Positions 26,864-35,506 of a DNA stretch of 64,000 nt are shown piece by piece; positions within the stretch are counted from its first letter, which is position 1, and every line of letters starts with the position of its first letter. The DNA comes from Streptomyces sp. NRRL S-350. Its GTDB lineage: Bacteria; Actinomycetota; Actinomycetes; Streptomycetales; Streptomycetaceae. Below the pieces are notes generated by a model. It was not told where the DNA came from and did not search any database. It saw only the letters and a program-made list of their open reading frames with translations. Location: NCBI RefSeq assembly GCF_000719705.1, contig NZ_JOHO01000062.1, positions 23,542 through 87,541 on the forward strand. The letters run 5' to 3'. A program made the position numbers and the translations under genes.

Positions 26864-28336
26864 TCAGTCGGTGCAGGTGGTGCCGGGCGCGGGCAGGGCG
26901 CGGGTGGTGAGGTAGCGGTTGGTGGCGTCGCGCACGCACTGGGAGAGCAGGAACATGCTGTAGTCGTCGCCTTCGCGGCTGAGGACGACGCTGCCGGGCA
27001 GCTGGGCGGCCATGGCGGGGCCCGCGCTGTGCGGGGCAAGTGCCTGGTGGGTGGACTGCACGACGAGTGCGGGCGGCGCGCCGTGCACGGGCGCGCCGGC
27101 CCTGACGGGGTGGGCGGGCAGGGGCCAGCCGAGGCAGCCGGTGAGCGCGGTCCAGGAGCGGACGGCGCCGCCCAGGTGCGGGGAGATCCGCGTCAGCTCT
27201 TCGTGCAGCCTGGTGAGCTGGTCGAAGGTGGTCACCGGGCCGGCGTTGTCCAGGCAGGCGGGGACCTGCACCTGGACGGCGTCGAGGGTGTCGTCGGGCT
27301 CGTAGGCGAAGTCGCCCGCGTCGCCGGCCTGTGCCTTGACCACGGCCTGGGCGAGGGCGGGCCAGGTGACGCCCGAGAGCGTGAGGTGGTCCTGGGTGGC
27401 GGTGCGGATGTCCTCGCCGGTCAGGGGGCGGCCACCGCCGGCGACCGGGACCGGGCTGCGGTCCGCGCGGGCGACGAGCGCGTCGTACTCGGCCGCGACG
27501 TCCTTGCCGTGCAGGGCGCAGTCCGTGGAGGCTGCGCACCAGGCGGTGAAGCGGTTGAAGGCGTCCTCGGCGGTGGCCGCTTCGCGGCGGATGCGCTCGG
27601 TGGGCGAGGTCGTGTCGTCCAGTGCCGTGTCGAGGACCATGGTGCGCAGCCGGCCCGGGTACAGGTCGGCGTAGGTGCGTCCGAGCAGGGTGCTGTAGTG
27701 GATGCCGTACCAGTTGAGCTGTTTCTCGCCGAGGCCGGTGCGTACGGCTTCGAAGTCGCGTGCGGTGCTGGTCAGGTCGGTGTGGGCGACGAGGGGGCCG
27801 TTGGCGCGCAGGCAGTCCTGGGCGAAGGCCCGGTTGTGGGCGACGAGTGCGTCGAACTGCGCGTGGTCCTGCGGGACGTGGGTGATGCCGGCGGGCTTTT
27901 GGAGTGTGGAGCAGCGAATCGGCGTGCTGCGGCCCACGCCGCGCGGGTCGACGGCGACCAGGTCGAAGTTGCGGCTCATGGCGCCGGCGAACGAGGGGAA
28001 GCCGATGCGCATCGCCAGGCGCAGCTGTTCGATCGACGAGCCGCCGGCTCCGTCGTTGAGCAGGAGGGTGCCCTGGCGGTGGGTTGGGTCCTCGGCGGGG
28101 CGGCGGACCAGTGCGAGGGTGAGGCGGTCGGCACGGGGGTGGGCGTGGTCGACGGGGACCTGCAGCGTGCCGCACTGCATGCCCGCGAACTCCGCGTCCG
28201 TGCAGGCCGTCCAGCTGATCCGGGCTGACGGGGGCTGCGCGGGAGCGGCGACGGCAGGGGTCGCGAGCGCGGCGGTGGCTGCGAGGGCGGCGGTGAGGAC
28301 ACGCCGGAAGTGCGTGTGCGGGCTGGTCCGGAGCAT
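26864..28336 (-). CDS. Secreted alpha/beta hydrolase of the tripeptidyl-aminopeptidase type, catalytic triad substituted
   Basis: 490 aa from the ATG at 28336 (GGAGAG upstream). Signal peptide in residues 1-32. ISWTACTDAEFAGMQCGTLQ VPVDHAHP and FDLVAVDPRGVGRSTPI are hallmarks of the Streptomyces Tap/SlpD family, and the C-terminal TAP-like region ends LSQCVRDATNRYLTTRALPA. The nucleophile elbow, normally GxSYGT, reads G211-I-H213-Y-S-T. The acid motif, normally STxDxxTP, reads STHQALAP. The His motif, normally GDGHT, reads EGDDYSMF. So Ser, Asp and His are all replaced at their usual positions. It may be an inactive binding protein or use another mechanism. Confidence 0.8.
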   Translation of the reverse strand: MLRTSPHTHFRRVLTAALAATAALATPAVAAPAQPPSARISWTACTDAEFAGMQCGTLQVPVDHAHPRADRLTLALVRRPAEDPTHRQGTLLLNDGAGGSSIEQLRLAMRIGFPSFAGAMSRNFDLVAVDPRGVGRSTPIRCSTLQKPAGITHVPQDHAQFDALVAHNRAFAQDCLRANGPLVAHTDLTSTARDFEAVRTGLGEKQLNWYGIHYSTLLGRTYADLYPGRLRTMVLDTALDDTTSPTERIRREAATAEDAFNRFTAWCAASTDCALHGKDVAAEYDALVARADRSPVPVAGGGRPLTGEDIRTATQDHLTLSGVTWPALAQAVVKAQAGDAGDFAYEPDDTLDAVQVQVPACLDNAGPVTTFDQLTRLHEELTRISPHLGGAVRSWTALTGCLGWPLPAHPVRAGAPVHGAPPALVVQSTHQALAPHSAGPAMAAQLPGSVVLSREGDDYSMFLLSQCVRDATNRYLTTRALPAPGTTCTD

Positions 28337-28407
28337 GACGGGCTCTCTCCTCGGCTGTTTCGGGAAGCAGGGGCGTTGAGGGCGAGGGATGCCGGCGGGG
28401 CGGCAGG

Positions 28408-28452
28408 CGGGTCCGCGGGCCGCCGGCGGGTCCGCGGGCCGTCGGCGGGTCA
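28408..28452. repeat. Short tandem repeat
   Basis: GGCGGGTCCGCGGGCCGCC-type unit repeated about 2.5 times between the hydrolase start and the oxidoreductase stop. Could form alternative hairpins; no clear function. Confidence 0.4.
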
Positions 28453-29481
28453 GGCGCGCAGGACGACCTTTCCGGCGACGGTGCCGGACTCGGCCAGGCG
28501 CATGGCCTCGGCGGCCCGGGTGAGGGGGAGTTCGGCGGCGATCTGCGCGGTGACCTCGCCGCTGCGCAGCGCCTCGAACACCGCGGTGAGGTCGGTGCGC
28601 AGCCGGGCCCGGAAGCGGCTGCGGTTCAGTGCCCGGCCGGCCCAGACGTTGTAGAAGTGGGCGTGGCGGCCGTTGGGCAGGGCGTTCCACAGCCATACGC
28701 GGCCGAGCAGTTTGAGGACGGGCCACTGCTTGGAGCCGTCGTCGTCGCGGGTGGAGGCGCTGCCGTAGGAGACGAGGGTGCCGCCGGGTGCGAGCAGGTG
28801 CCAGGAGTCGGTCAGGCTGCGGCCGCCGACGTGGTCGAAGACGGCGTCCACGCCTGCCGGGGCGAGTTCCCGGACGCGGGCGGCGACGTCCTCGGTGCGG
28901 TAGTCGACCGGGATCACTGCCCGCTCGCGCAGGGCCGCGTGGTGGCGTGCGGATGCGGTGCCGATCACCTTCGCGCCGGCGGCCTGGGCGAGTTGGACCA
29001 GGACCGAGCCGACACCGCCGTTGGCGCCGTGCACGAGGACGGTCTGCCCGGCCCGGACGCGTGCCTTGCGGTGCAGCATCTGCCATGCGGTGATGCCGTT
29101 GACCACCACCGTCTCGGCCTGTGCGGGCCCGATGCCGTCGGGCACCGGGACCAGGTCGGCGGCGTCGGCGAGCACGTGGCTGGCCCAGCCGCCGACCTTC
29201 AGCAGTGCCGCGACCCGCGTGCCGACCAGGCCCGGGTCGACTCCGTCACCGACCGCGGCGACTGTTCCGACCAGGTCGTAGCCCGGGACGAAGGGGAAGG
29301 GCGGCTGGTCGTAGTAGCGGCCGCGGCGCATCTGCTGTTCGGCGAAGGAGACTCCGGTCGCCTCCATGCGGACGACGGCCTGCCCCGGGCCGGCGGCCGG
29401 AACGGACCCGTACCGCACCTCGAGGCCCTCCGGCTCGACCTTGCCCGGCAGCACGACCTCGATCAGTTCCCCGGCGTTCAC
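28450..29481 (-). CDS. Quinone-oxidoreductase-like MDR protein
   Basis: 343 aa. N-terminal GroES-like domain (GQAVVRMEATGVSFAEQQMR, PFPFVPGYDLVGTVAAVGDG), Rossmann domain with VLVHGANGGVGSVLVQLAQA (GxGxxG variant AxGGVG) and GVDAVFDHVGGRSLTDSWHL. No structural-zinc Cys cluster, so it belongs to the zinc-independent QOR/enoyl-reductase branch of medium-chain dehydrogenases. It likely reduces quinones or enones with NADPH. GTG start at 29481 with GAGGAGG upstream. Divergent from the TetR gene at 29622, the probable repressor. Confidence 0.88.
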   Translation of the reverse strand: MNAGELIEVVLPGKVEPEGLEVRYGSVPAAGPGQAVVRMEATGVSFAEQQMRRGRYYDQPPFPFVPGYDLVGTVAAVGDGVDPGLVGTRVAALLKVGGWASHVLADAADLVPVPDGIGPAQAETVVVNGITAWQMLHRKARVRAGQTVLVHGANGGVGSVLVQLAQAAGAKVIGTASARHHAALRERAVIPVDYRTEDVAARVRELAPAGVDAVFDHVGGRSLTDSWHLLAPGGTLVSYGSASTRDDDGSKQWPVLKLLGRVWLWNALPNGRHAHFYNVWAGRALNRSRFRARLRTDLTAVFEALRSGEVTAQIAAELPLTRAAEAMRLAESGTVAGKVVLRA

Positions 29482-29517
29482 GACGACCTCCTCGACTGCC
29501 CACCCACACCGTTAGTG

Positions 29518-29550
29518 GGTGGCGCTTCTGTTAGAAGTTATAACGCCACC
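29518..29550. promoter_or_regulatory. Operator/promoter region between oxidoreductase and TetR
   Basis: Nested inverted repeats: GGTGGCG/CGCCACC (29518-29524 and 29544-29550) around TTCTgttAGAA (29526-29536) and GTTATAAC (29537-29544). The 140-base divergent region is AT-richer than its surroundings. Confidence 0.45.
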
Positions 29551-29621
29551 GCTGAGTGACAGTCAAGAGCGGCCGTAATACCCTCTAACAAGCAAGTGAC
29601 CTCCCCGAAAGGAACGAACAC

Positions 29622-30287
29622 ATGGCCACGGCGGGCAAGGACACCCCCCGCGAGCGCTACCGCGCGCAACTACGTGCGGAGGTCAAGGAACGCGCCTGGG
29701 AGCAGATCGCCGCCGCCGGCGCCGCGGGACTGTCCCTGAACGCCATCGCCAAGCAGATGGGCCTCAGCGGCCCCGCCCTCTACCGGTACTTCGCCAGCCG
29801 GGACGACCTGATCACCGAACTGATCCGCGACGCCTACCGCAGCCTCGCCGACACGATCCGCACCGCCGCCGCATCCGGCGCCGACCTCGCCGGCCTCGGC
29901 CACGCCCTGCGCGACTGGGCGCTGGCCGACCCCCAGCGCTACTTCCTCGTCTACGGCACGCCCGTCCCCGGCTACCACGCCCCCGACGACACCACCGCCA
30001 TCGCCGCCGAGATCATGAGCGCCCTCCTCGACGCCGCGCAGTCCCCCGCTATCCCCGCCCAGGAGAACGCCGACCACCAGCCCGACGCCCACCTGGAAGC
30101 CCACCTCGCCGAACACCGCCACTGGGCGGGCGACCACCCCGCCCCTCCCGCAGCCCTACGCCGCGCCCTGCGCTTCTGGACCCGCCTGCACGGCGTTCTC
30201 TCCCTCGAACTCGCCGGCCACTTCACCGGTATGGGCTTGGACCCCGCCCAGCTCTACGACAACGAACTGCACCACCTCACCCCGTAG
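29622..30287 (+). CDS. TetR-family regulator (TetR_C_13/WHG type)
   Basis: 221 aa. HTH: REVKERAWEQIAAAGAAGLS-type helix 1 (EVKERAWEQIAAAGAAGLSL), NAIAKQMGLSGPALYRYFAS, RDDLITELIRDAYRSLADTI. The C-terminal ligand domain has HALRDWALADPQRYFLVYGT PVPGY, characteristic of the WHG-domain subgroup, and RFWTRLHGVLSLELAGHF. AAAGGAACG precedes the ATG. Divergent from the MDR oxidoreductase and probably its repressor. Confidence 0.88.
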   Translation: MATAGKDTPRERYRAQLRAEVKERAWEQIAAAGAAGLSLNAIAKQMGLSGPALYRYFASRDDLITELIRDAYRSLADTIRTAAASGADLAGLGHALRDWALADPQRYFLVYGTPVPGYHAPDDTTAIAAEIMSALLDAAQSPAIPAQENADHQPDAHLEAHLAEHRHWAGDHPAPPAALRRALRFWTRLHGVLSLELAGHFTGMGLDPAQLYDNELHHLTP

Positions 30288-30659
30288 CTCACCAGCCGGA
30301 CGGCCGGAGTCGCCCTCGGGCTAGGCAGAACAGGGCTGCCACCCGGCTTCCCGCAGGCGCCGACGACCCGCTTCGGCGTCGGACGACGATGCCCCAGTCC
30401 GGTCTCAGGTCGGCGGCAGGGAGCGCCGCCGGTGATGGCCCGGTTCGGGTGTCTCGGGCCCGGCGGGCGCCGACAGCCGGGCAGCGGCCGGGAAAAGGAC
30501 CGTCCCGCCGACGGAGCCCCGTGATCTTCCGGCGGCCCCGGCAGGTGTCGGGGCACGCAGCCGGGCCGGTGGCGGTGAGACGGGCGAGCGGGACGCGGAG
30601 CCGGTGTGGCCGGTCAGAACTCGGCGAGCGTCCCCGCTGTTGAAGGACAGCTGTTCGAG

Positions 30660-30921
30660 GCGTGGAGGGTCCATCGTGGGCAGCCGGACTGTGACGGTGA
30701 AGCATGAACACGGTCTGATCTGCAGGGCAGGCGCAGCAGGTCCAGCCCAGATTCACCGACATCGCGTCGCAGCTGCCCGCACCCAGCCGGACGACCACCG
30801 CCTCCGGCTCCTCGCCGTCGACGATCCGGTCCGCCGCGTAGGCCAAGGCGACACAGGCACTCTCGTGGGCCAGCCGCAGAAGGAGAGGCCAGCCCGTGGG
30901 CGAGGGGCAGGGGGTCTTCAA
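30660..30921 (-). other. Possible coding remnant, unrecognised
   Basis: The minus frame reads LLLRLAHESACVALAYAADR, EPEAVVVRLGAGSCDAMSVN and LGWTCCACPADQTVFMLHRH, which is protein-like, then degrades. It has no supported start and I do not know the family. The remainder of 30288-30929 shows nothing. Confidence 0.25.
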
Positions 30922-30929
30922 GCGGCCAG

Positions 30930-31200
30930 CAGCGACCTGGCCGACCTCATCTACGTGCTGCGGACCGGTGTCGCGTGGCGTGGTGTCCCCGCGCAGCTTG
31001 CGGGCTGCTCCGGGTCACGGCATGGCGCCGGCTGCGGGACTGGACCGAGGCCGGTGTCTGGCCCCGCCTTTACACCTTCACACCTTCACACCTTCACACC
31101 GCACTGCTGACCGAACTGCGCCGCGCGGACCTGCTGGACCTGCTGGACCTGGACGACTGCGCCGTGGACGGCGCGCACGCCCGGGCAGACGGCCTACTGG
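30930..31200 (+). pseudogene. IS5-type transposase, N-terminal half, frameshifted
   Basis: LADLIYVLRTGVAWRGVPAQ L in one frame, then after a shift near 31005 VTAWRRLRDWTEAGVWPRL in the next, a CACCTTCA tandem repeat (31069-31100), then LTELRRADLLDLLDLDDCAV DGAHARA. This is the IS5/IS427-group order up to the first catalytic Asp (DGSHVRA in intact copies). A matching C-terminal half lies at 32770-33165 on the same strand. Confidence 0.6.
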
Positions 31201-31254
31201 CGGTTGGTCGACAGCCTGGAGGGCGGGGCAGCGGGCCTCAGAAGATCGCGGCGA

Positions 31255-32109
31255 TCAGTCCGCATCGGATCCGGTCCTCCACGCGAGGCGGAGCTGCTCG
31301 GCAGCAGCAGCGGCTTGGCCAAGCCCCGCCTGGTAAGCCGGCTGCCACGCTGTCCGGTCGTTCAGGTTCGGGCCGATAGCGCGTATCGATGTCGGATCGG
31401 GCTCGATGGTCACCACGGTGGTCGCCCCGGCGACCGCCAGCTCCCGGTGGAGCAGTTCGCGGGGAAACAGGTGCGCCTGCGGGTCCACCACGACGAGCGT
31501 GCGGGCTCCGGCAGCAAGGCCGGCGTTGGTCGCCGACCGCAGCGAACCGTCCATGTAGCGGCGGCCGTTGATGGTAATCGGTGGGTAGATCCCCGGGAAG
31601 GCCGTGCTTGCCGCCACGGCGGAGGGCAGCGGTGCACCACCGGCACGGTCGAAGACCTTCGGCTCGCCGGTCTCGGCGTCCATCGCGGTGATGAGAAGCC
31701 GCCGGTCCGGCCATCGATCTGCGCCGACCAATGCGCCCATCCGGTCGACATGCGCCTGTTCGGGACCGGTCTCGGCGACGACTGCGATCCGGCCCGCCCG
31801 GCGCCATGCCTCGGCCGGATTCGAGGCGGCACCACCGAGCACGGCGAACACCTCCTCCAGCCGGCGCCCGTCCACCTGGGGCGGGGTGCCGCCGGATCCG
31901 GCCGGGCGCACAGGCGTGGCGAGCCGGCAGGGGTTCTGACCGGAGGCCAGCACCGCACCGATGATCGCGCCGGTCGATGTTCCGACGATCAGGTCGGCCT
32001 CGCCAAGGTCCATTCCGGCCTGACGCAGCCCGCAGGCCATTCCGGCCATCCAGGCCGCACCAACGGGGCCTCCGGCACCGAGCGCGAGTGCCCGCTCAAG
32101 TGTGGCCAC
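31255..32109 (-). CDS. Patatin-like phospholipase
   Basis: 284 aa. Oxyanion-hole Gly-rich loop ALGAGGPVGAAWMAGMACGL, nucleophile elbow LIVGTSTGAIIGAVLASG (GxSxG) and catalytic Asp in RRYMDGSLRSATNAG, so the Ser-Asp dyad is intact. SAVAASTAFPGIYPPITING is the usual patatin core. No signal peptide; probably a cytosolic or membrane-associated lipid acyl hydrolase. GTG start with GGAGGAGG. Divergent from a TetR gene (82-base gap). The pair lies between two halves of an IS5-type transposase. Confidence 0.88.
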   Translation of the reverse strand: MATLERALALGAGGPVGAAWMAGMACGLRQAGMDLGEADLIVGTSTGAIIGAVLASGQNPCRLATPVRPAGSGGTPPQVDGRRLEEVFAVLGGAASNPAEAWRRAGRIAVVAETGPEQAHVDRMGALVGADRWPDRRLLITAMDAETGEPKVFDRAGGAPLPSAVAASTAFPGIYPPITINGRRYMDGSLRSATNAGLAAGARTLVVVDPQAHLFPRELLHRELAVAGATTVVTIEPDPTSIRAIGPNLNDRTAWQPAYQAGLGQAAAAAEQLRLAWRTGSDAD

Positions 32110-32191
32110 GACTGCCTCCTCCCGTTATTGAAACAGTCGCACCATATACTGGCGCTGAGTCAGATCGCAGCAGAGACAAGGACAGAGCTCC

Positions 32192-32752
32192 GTGGGACGA
32201 CCTCCGGACCCCGCCCGGCGGGAGCGCACCCTGGCGCGGGCGACCGACTACGTGTTGGGCCACGGCCTGGTCGGGTTGAGCCTGCGGCCGCTGGCCGCGG
32301 CCCTCGGCACCAGCCCGCGGATGCTGCTCTACGACTTCGGCAGCAAGCAGGAGTTGGTCGCCGCCGTCCTCGCCGAGGCTCGCCGCCGCGGGGCGGCCCG
32401 GCTGGCCGAGAACCTCCCTCCGCAGGCAACCTCCCCGGAAGGACACCTGCGCGGCATCTGGGCCTGGTTCAGCGAGCCCGAGCGCGCCGGGTACGTCCGG
32501 CTGATGTTCGAGGTGCACGCCGACGGCCTGGTCCACCCCGAGAACTACCCGAACCAGGCCGAGGCGATCACGGGCTGGTTCAACGCTCTCAACACCACGT
32601 TCCGCGACATCGCCACCGGCCCTGACGACACCGTCGCGCCCACCCTGGTCATGGCCGTCATCCGGGGCCTCCTGTTCGACCTCACGACCACCGGCGACCG
32701 CCGTCGCACCGACCACGCCCTGGACCGCTTCTGCGAACTTCTTTGGCATTGA
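32192..32752 (+). CDS. TetR-family regulator
   Basis: 186 aa from the GTG at 32192 (AAGGA ten bases upstream). RRERTLARATDYVLGHGLVG LSLRPLAAALGTSPRMLLYD FGSKQELVAAVLAEA is the HTH domain, with the LLYDFGSK variant common in actinobacteria. The C-terminal domain contains VAPTLVMAVIRGLLFDLTTT GD. Divergent from the patatin gene and probably controls it. Confidence 0.87.
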   Translation: MGRPPDPARRERTLARATDYVLGHGLVGLSLRPLAAALGTSPRMLLYDFGSKQELVAAVLAEARRRGAARLAENLPPQATSPEGHLRGIWAWFSEPERAGYVRLMFEVHADGLVHPENYPNQAEAITGWFNALNTTFRDIATGPDDTVAPTLVMAVIRGLLFDLTTTGDRRRTDHALDRFCELLWH

Positions 32753-32769
32753 AGGGTGACAGGCTGGAT

Positions 32770-33165
32770 CCGCTTGCTCACCGAATGCGCCGGTCTGCCC
32801 GTGTCCTTGGCGATCTCGGGCGCCACCGTCGACAGCCAGGCCTGATCCCGTTGGCCGAGACCATCCCGCCGATCCGCTCGCGCCGAGGCCCCAGGCGCCC
32901 CGGACCCGGCAAACTGCACGGCGACAAGGCCGACGACCACCGCTCCATCCGCTCCTACCTGCAACGACGGCAGATCACGGCACGCCTCGGCCGCCGAGGC
33001 GCCGAGTCCTCCGACCGCCTCGTCCGGCACCGCCGGGTGATCGAAGGGACCGTGGCCTGACTGGGCGGCTTCCGCCGCCTCCATCACCGCTACCAGTTCA
33101 AGGCCGACCATTTCGCCGGGTACGCCGGCGTCGCCGCGGCTCTCATTGCTACCGGCATCTCGCAC
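32770..33165 (+). pseudogene. IS5-type transposase, C-terminal half with nonsense mutation
   Basis: LLTECAGLPVSLAISGATVD SQA, then in the adjacent frame IPLAETIPPIRSRRGPRRPG, KLHGDKADDHRSIRSYLQRR, SDRLVRHRRVIEGTVA, a TGA in place of the usual Trp, then LGGFRRLHHRYQFKADHFAG. These are the second Asp and the terminal E-rich region of IS5-group transposases. It lies 1.57 kb beyond the N-terminal half, in the same orientation. Confidence 0.6.
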
Positions 33166-33189
33166 GGCAGGCGTGACGCCGGTCTGCCG

Positions 33190-33777
33190 CTACGGGACGT
33201 TCCAGGCAGAGATGACCGGCTGCCCCTGCTCAACGGCCAGGAAACCGAGAGAGCCCGGGTGCGGGTGGCCGAGCAGGCGGGCGGCGGAAGCATCGAGCCC
33301 GAGCCAGCGCACGGCGATCACTCGCGCCAGATGGCCGTGAGCGACCACGGCCACATCGCCATGGTTCAGCAGCGGCCGGATCCGATCCAGCGCCGCGTCC
33401 GTGCGCGCGGCCACCTGCTGGAGCTCCTCGCCAGGATGGGCGGCATCCCCGGGAATGACGCCGTCCCGCCACAGGTCCCAGCCCGGCCGCGTCTCCTGGA
33501 TCTGCTCGGCGGTCAGTCCCTCATAGCCGCCGTAGTCCCACTCCACCAGGTCCGGATCCGGCTTTGCGCCGGTCAAACCGGCAAGCTCGGCTGTCCGCAT
33601 CGCACGGCTCAGCGGGCTGCTGAACACCGCGACCAGACGACGTCGGGCCAGCCTCGGAGCGAGCGCCCTGGCCGCGGCCTCACCCGCATCGGTCAGCGCA
33701 ACGTCGGTGCGGCCAGCGTGCCGGCCCGACAGGCTCCACTCGGTCTGACCATGCCGGACGACTATCAGTGCTCCCAT
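33190..33777 (-). CDS. Histidine phosphatase (phosphoglycerate-mutase-like)
   Basis: 195 aa. The catalytic RHG motif is at the N-terminus (MGALIVVRHGQTEWSLSGRH, phospho-His H9), Arg in SSPLSRAMRTAEL, Glu in LVEWDYGGYEGLT and the second His in VAVVAHGHLARVIAVRWLG. This is the complete branch-1 histidine phosphatase set. Substrate unknown (sugar phosphates, nucleotides or cofactors). Cytosolic. No operon partner. Confidence 0.9.
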   Translation of the reverse strand: MGALIVVRHGQTEWSLSGRHAGRTDVALTDAGEAAARALAPRLARRRLVAVFSSPLSRAMRTAELAGLTGAKPDPDLVEWDYGGYEGLTAEQIQETRPGWDLWRDGVIPGDAAHPGEELQQVAARTDAALDRIRPLLNHGDVAVVAHGHLARVIAVRWLGLDASAARLLGHPHPGSLGFLAVEQGQPVISAWNVP

Positions 33778-34164
33778 GGCCGTGGACGGTATCTGATGAC
33801 CCGTTCACGGCTCAGGGTGTCCCTCAGCCTATGCGTCGGCCAGGGTGCCCGCTCACGACCAGGCGTCGGTGCAGCTCACAGACGGGAAGCCGGAGAGGGG
33901 CCGGGTGTTGAGCGGTCTCCCACCGCGGAACGCTCCGCCAGGCCCACGGACCTCGCCTCGGGTGCGGCGACGCCCGCCGCACCCAGCAGTCAGGCTCCCG
34001 TGACACCCGGCACGGCCAGCAGCCGGCCCTGACCTGCCCCACCGAACGGACGGCCGCCGGGCCCGCCGGTGCCAGGGCGTCCTCATTCGGTGCCGAAGGC
34101 TCTCGGAAGGCCCCTGGGACGACGAGTCGGTCGCGGCGGCGCAGCGAAGGCCCGCGCCGCCCGG

Positions 34165-34275
34165 CGGCCGAGGGCACCACAGGCGGATGTTGCCGTTCTC
34201 GTCGACGAGGATGGTCAGCTCGCCGCTGGGGTTCTCCCGCAGGATCTTGGTGCCACACCCGACCATGTCGCTCAC
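34165..34275 (-). other. Short protein-like ORF segment, unrecognised
   Basis: From the GTG at 34275 the frame reads SDMVGCGTKILRENPSGELT ILVDENGNIRLWCPRPPG, convincing as a small beta-rich protein, and then turns into Arg/Pro-rich sequence without a clear end. No good ribosome binding site. It may be a truncated gene. 33778-34164 shows nothing else. Confidence 0.3.
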
Positions 34276-34333
34276 CAGCCGACGGCGAGGTGCGGCAGGT
34301 CCGCGACCTGGCCGCCAGCTGGCTGGCGGTGGG

Positions 34334-34984
34334 TCAGCCGTTCAGCTTCGCGTACAGGCCGCGGCCCGGGCGCTGTACTCGGCCGGCCTTGGCCAGGCGC
34401 TCCAGCATGGTGCGCACCGCGTTCATGTTGACACTGGTCCGCACCGGCCCGGTCCCCCGGGCCGCGACCGTCTTCTTCGCCGGGGTGCGCGGCCGCGCGC
34501 CGTCGACGGTCTTCGTCGCCGCGGCCTTCTTTGCCGCGCTCTTCTCCGCCGTGGCCTTCTTTGCCGCGGTCTTCTTCGCGGGAGCCGCTTTCTTCACCGT
34601 GGTCTTCTTGGCCGTGGTCTTCTTGGCCGTGGTCTTCTTGGCGGCGGTCTTCTTCGCCGTCTTCGTGGCCGGGTCCGTGCGCGTGGTGGCCTTCTTGGCC
34701 GGGTCGCCGCCCTGGTCCGGGCCCGCCTGGGTTTCGGCCGCGATCTGCTGCGGCCGGACCCCGACGATGGCGTCCGCCTCTGCCCGAATGCTGCCCACCG
34801 GCGTGATGTCCTGTGAGGCCTGCAGTCCGGCCAGGGCCCGCAGGCTCTCGATGGCGGCGCGTACGGCGTTCTCGCGCGCCACGGCGGCGGTCAGGTCGTC
34901 CTCCAGGCGCCGCCGGCGGGCCTCGATGCCGGGAAGTTCCGCCTCCAGGTGGGCGATGGTGTCACTGAAACGGCTTTCTGCCAC
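34334..34984 (-). CDS. H1-like lysine-rich DNA-binding protein
   Basis: 216 aa from the GTG at 34984. Residues about 5-60 form a coiled coil (RFSDTIAHLEAELPGIEARR RRLEDDLTAAVARENAVRAA). Residues about 95-165 are AAKKTTAKKT-type repeats like the tail of histone H1/HupB. The last 35 residues (VNMNAVRTMLERLAKAGRVQ RPGRGLYAKL) look like a small winged-helix domain. The set suggests a nucleoid-associated protein that dimerises, coats DNA with its basic repeats and binds through its C-terminus. The codon bias fits its neighbours despite the many AAG codons. Confidence 0.75.
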   Translation of the reverse strand: MAESRFSDTIAHLEAELPGIEARRRRLEDDLTAAVARENAVRAAIESLRALAGLQASQDITPVGSIRAEADAIVGVRPQQIAAETQAGPDQGGDPAKKATTRTDPATKTAKKTAAKKTTAKKTTAKKTTVKKAAPAKKTAAKKATAEKSAAKKAAATKTVDGARPRTPAKKTVAARGTGPVRTSVNMNAVRTMLERLAKAGRVQRPGRGLYAKLNG

Positions 34985-35049
34985 GGTTCCTCGTCTCGTT
35001 CGCCCACGCGAATGTCCGCAGGGACTGTGCGATCTCTACCCCGCTGCCG

Positions 35050-35385
35050 CCCACCGCCACCACACCGCGACCTGCAACTTCGGAGTCGACTCACACGCGA
35101 AAAGAGGTCGGGCCTCCCCAAGCTCGCCGATCTGGGCTTCGACGGCTCGCCGCTGTTCGTGGACGGCGGCGAGCGACCGTGCCGGGGACGGCACCACCAC
35201 GTCCAGGGCGGTGGTGCCGGGGACGACGACGTGCTGCTCGAGCAGGCGGGTTGACGGCGGGGTGGTCCAGGCACGGGCCGAGGACGCGTTCGAGGGAAGG
35301 GTGGAACCGGGTGAGCAGGCCGCGCAGGCGGTTACTGGTGCGGGTCGCCTCGGCGGCGAGGTCCTGGTCGAAGCCGGGACGTCGT
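35050..35385 (-). pseudogene. IS110-family transposase fragment, frameshifted
   Basis: The minus strand reads GFDQDLAAEATRTSNRLRGL LTRFHPSLERVLGPCLDHPA V, then after a frame change LLEQHVVVPGTTALDVVVPS and SLAAVHEQRRAVEAQIGELG. Both blocks are typical of the central part of IS110/IS116/IS902 transposases. The ends are missing. It is the main content of 34985-35506. Confidence 0.6.
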
Positions 35386-35506
35386 GACAGCGCAGGGCGC
35401 ACTGCGAGGGATCCCGTCGTCCGTAAGCTCCTGTGCGCCCTTACCGCGCGGCCCGGGACGGTGGTGTCATGTGTCCATCACTTCGTCGGACCCGAGGCAG
35501 AAGGCC

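Noticed and set aside
26864..29086. A 740-residue protein extending the hydrolase N-terminally
   Set aside because: The extra part is antisense-like Arg/Pro sequence overlapping the oxidoreductase gene; the ATG at 28336 with a signal peptide and GGAGAG is the real start.
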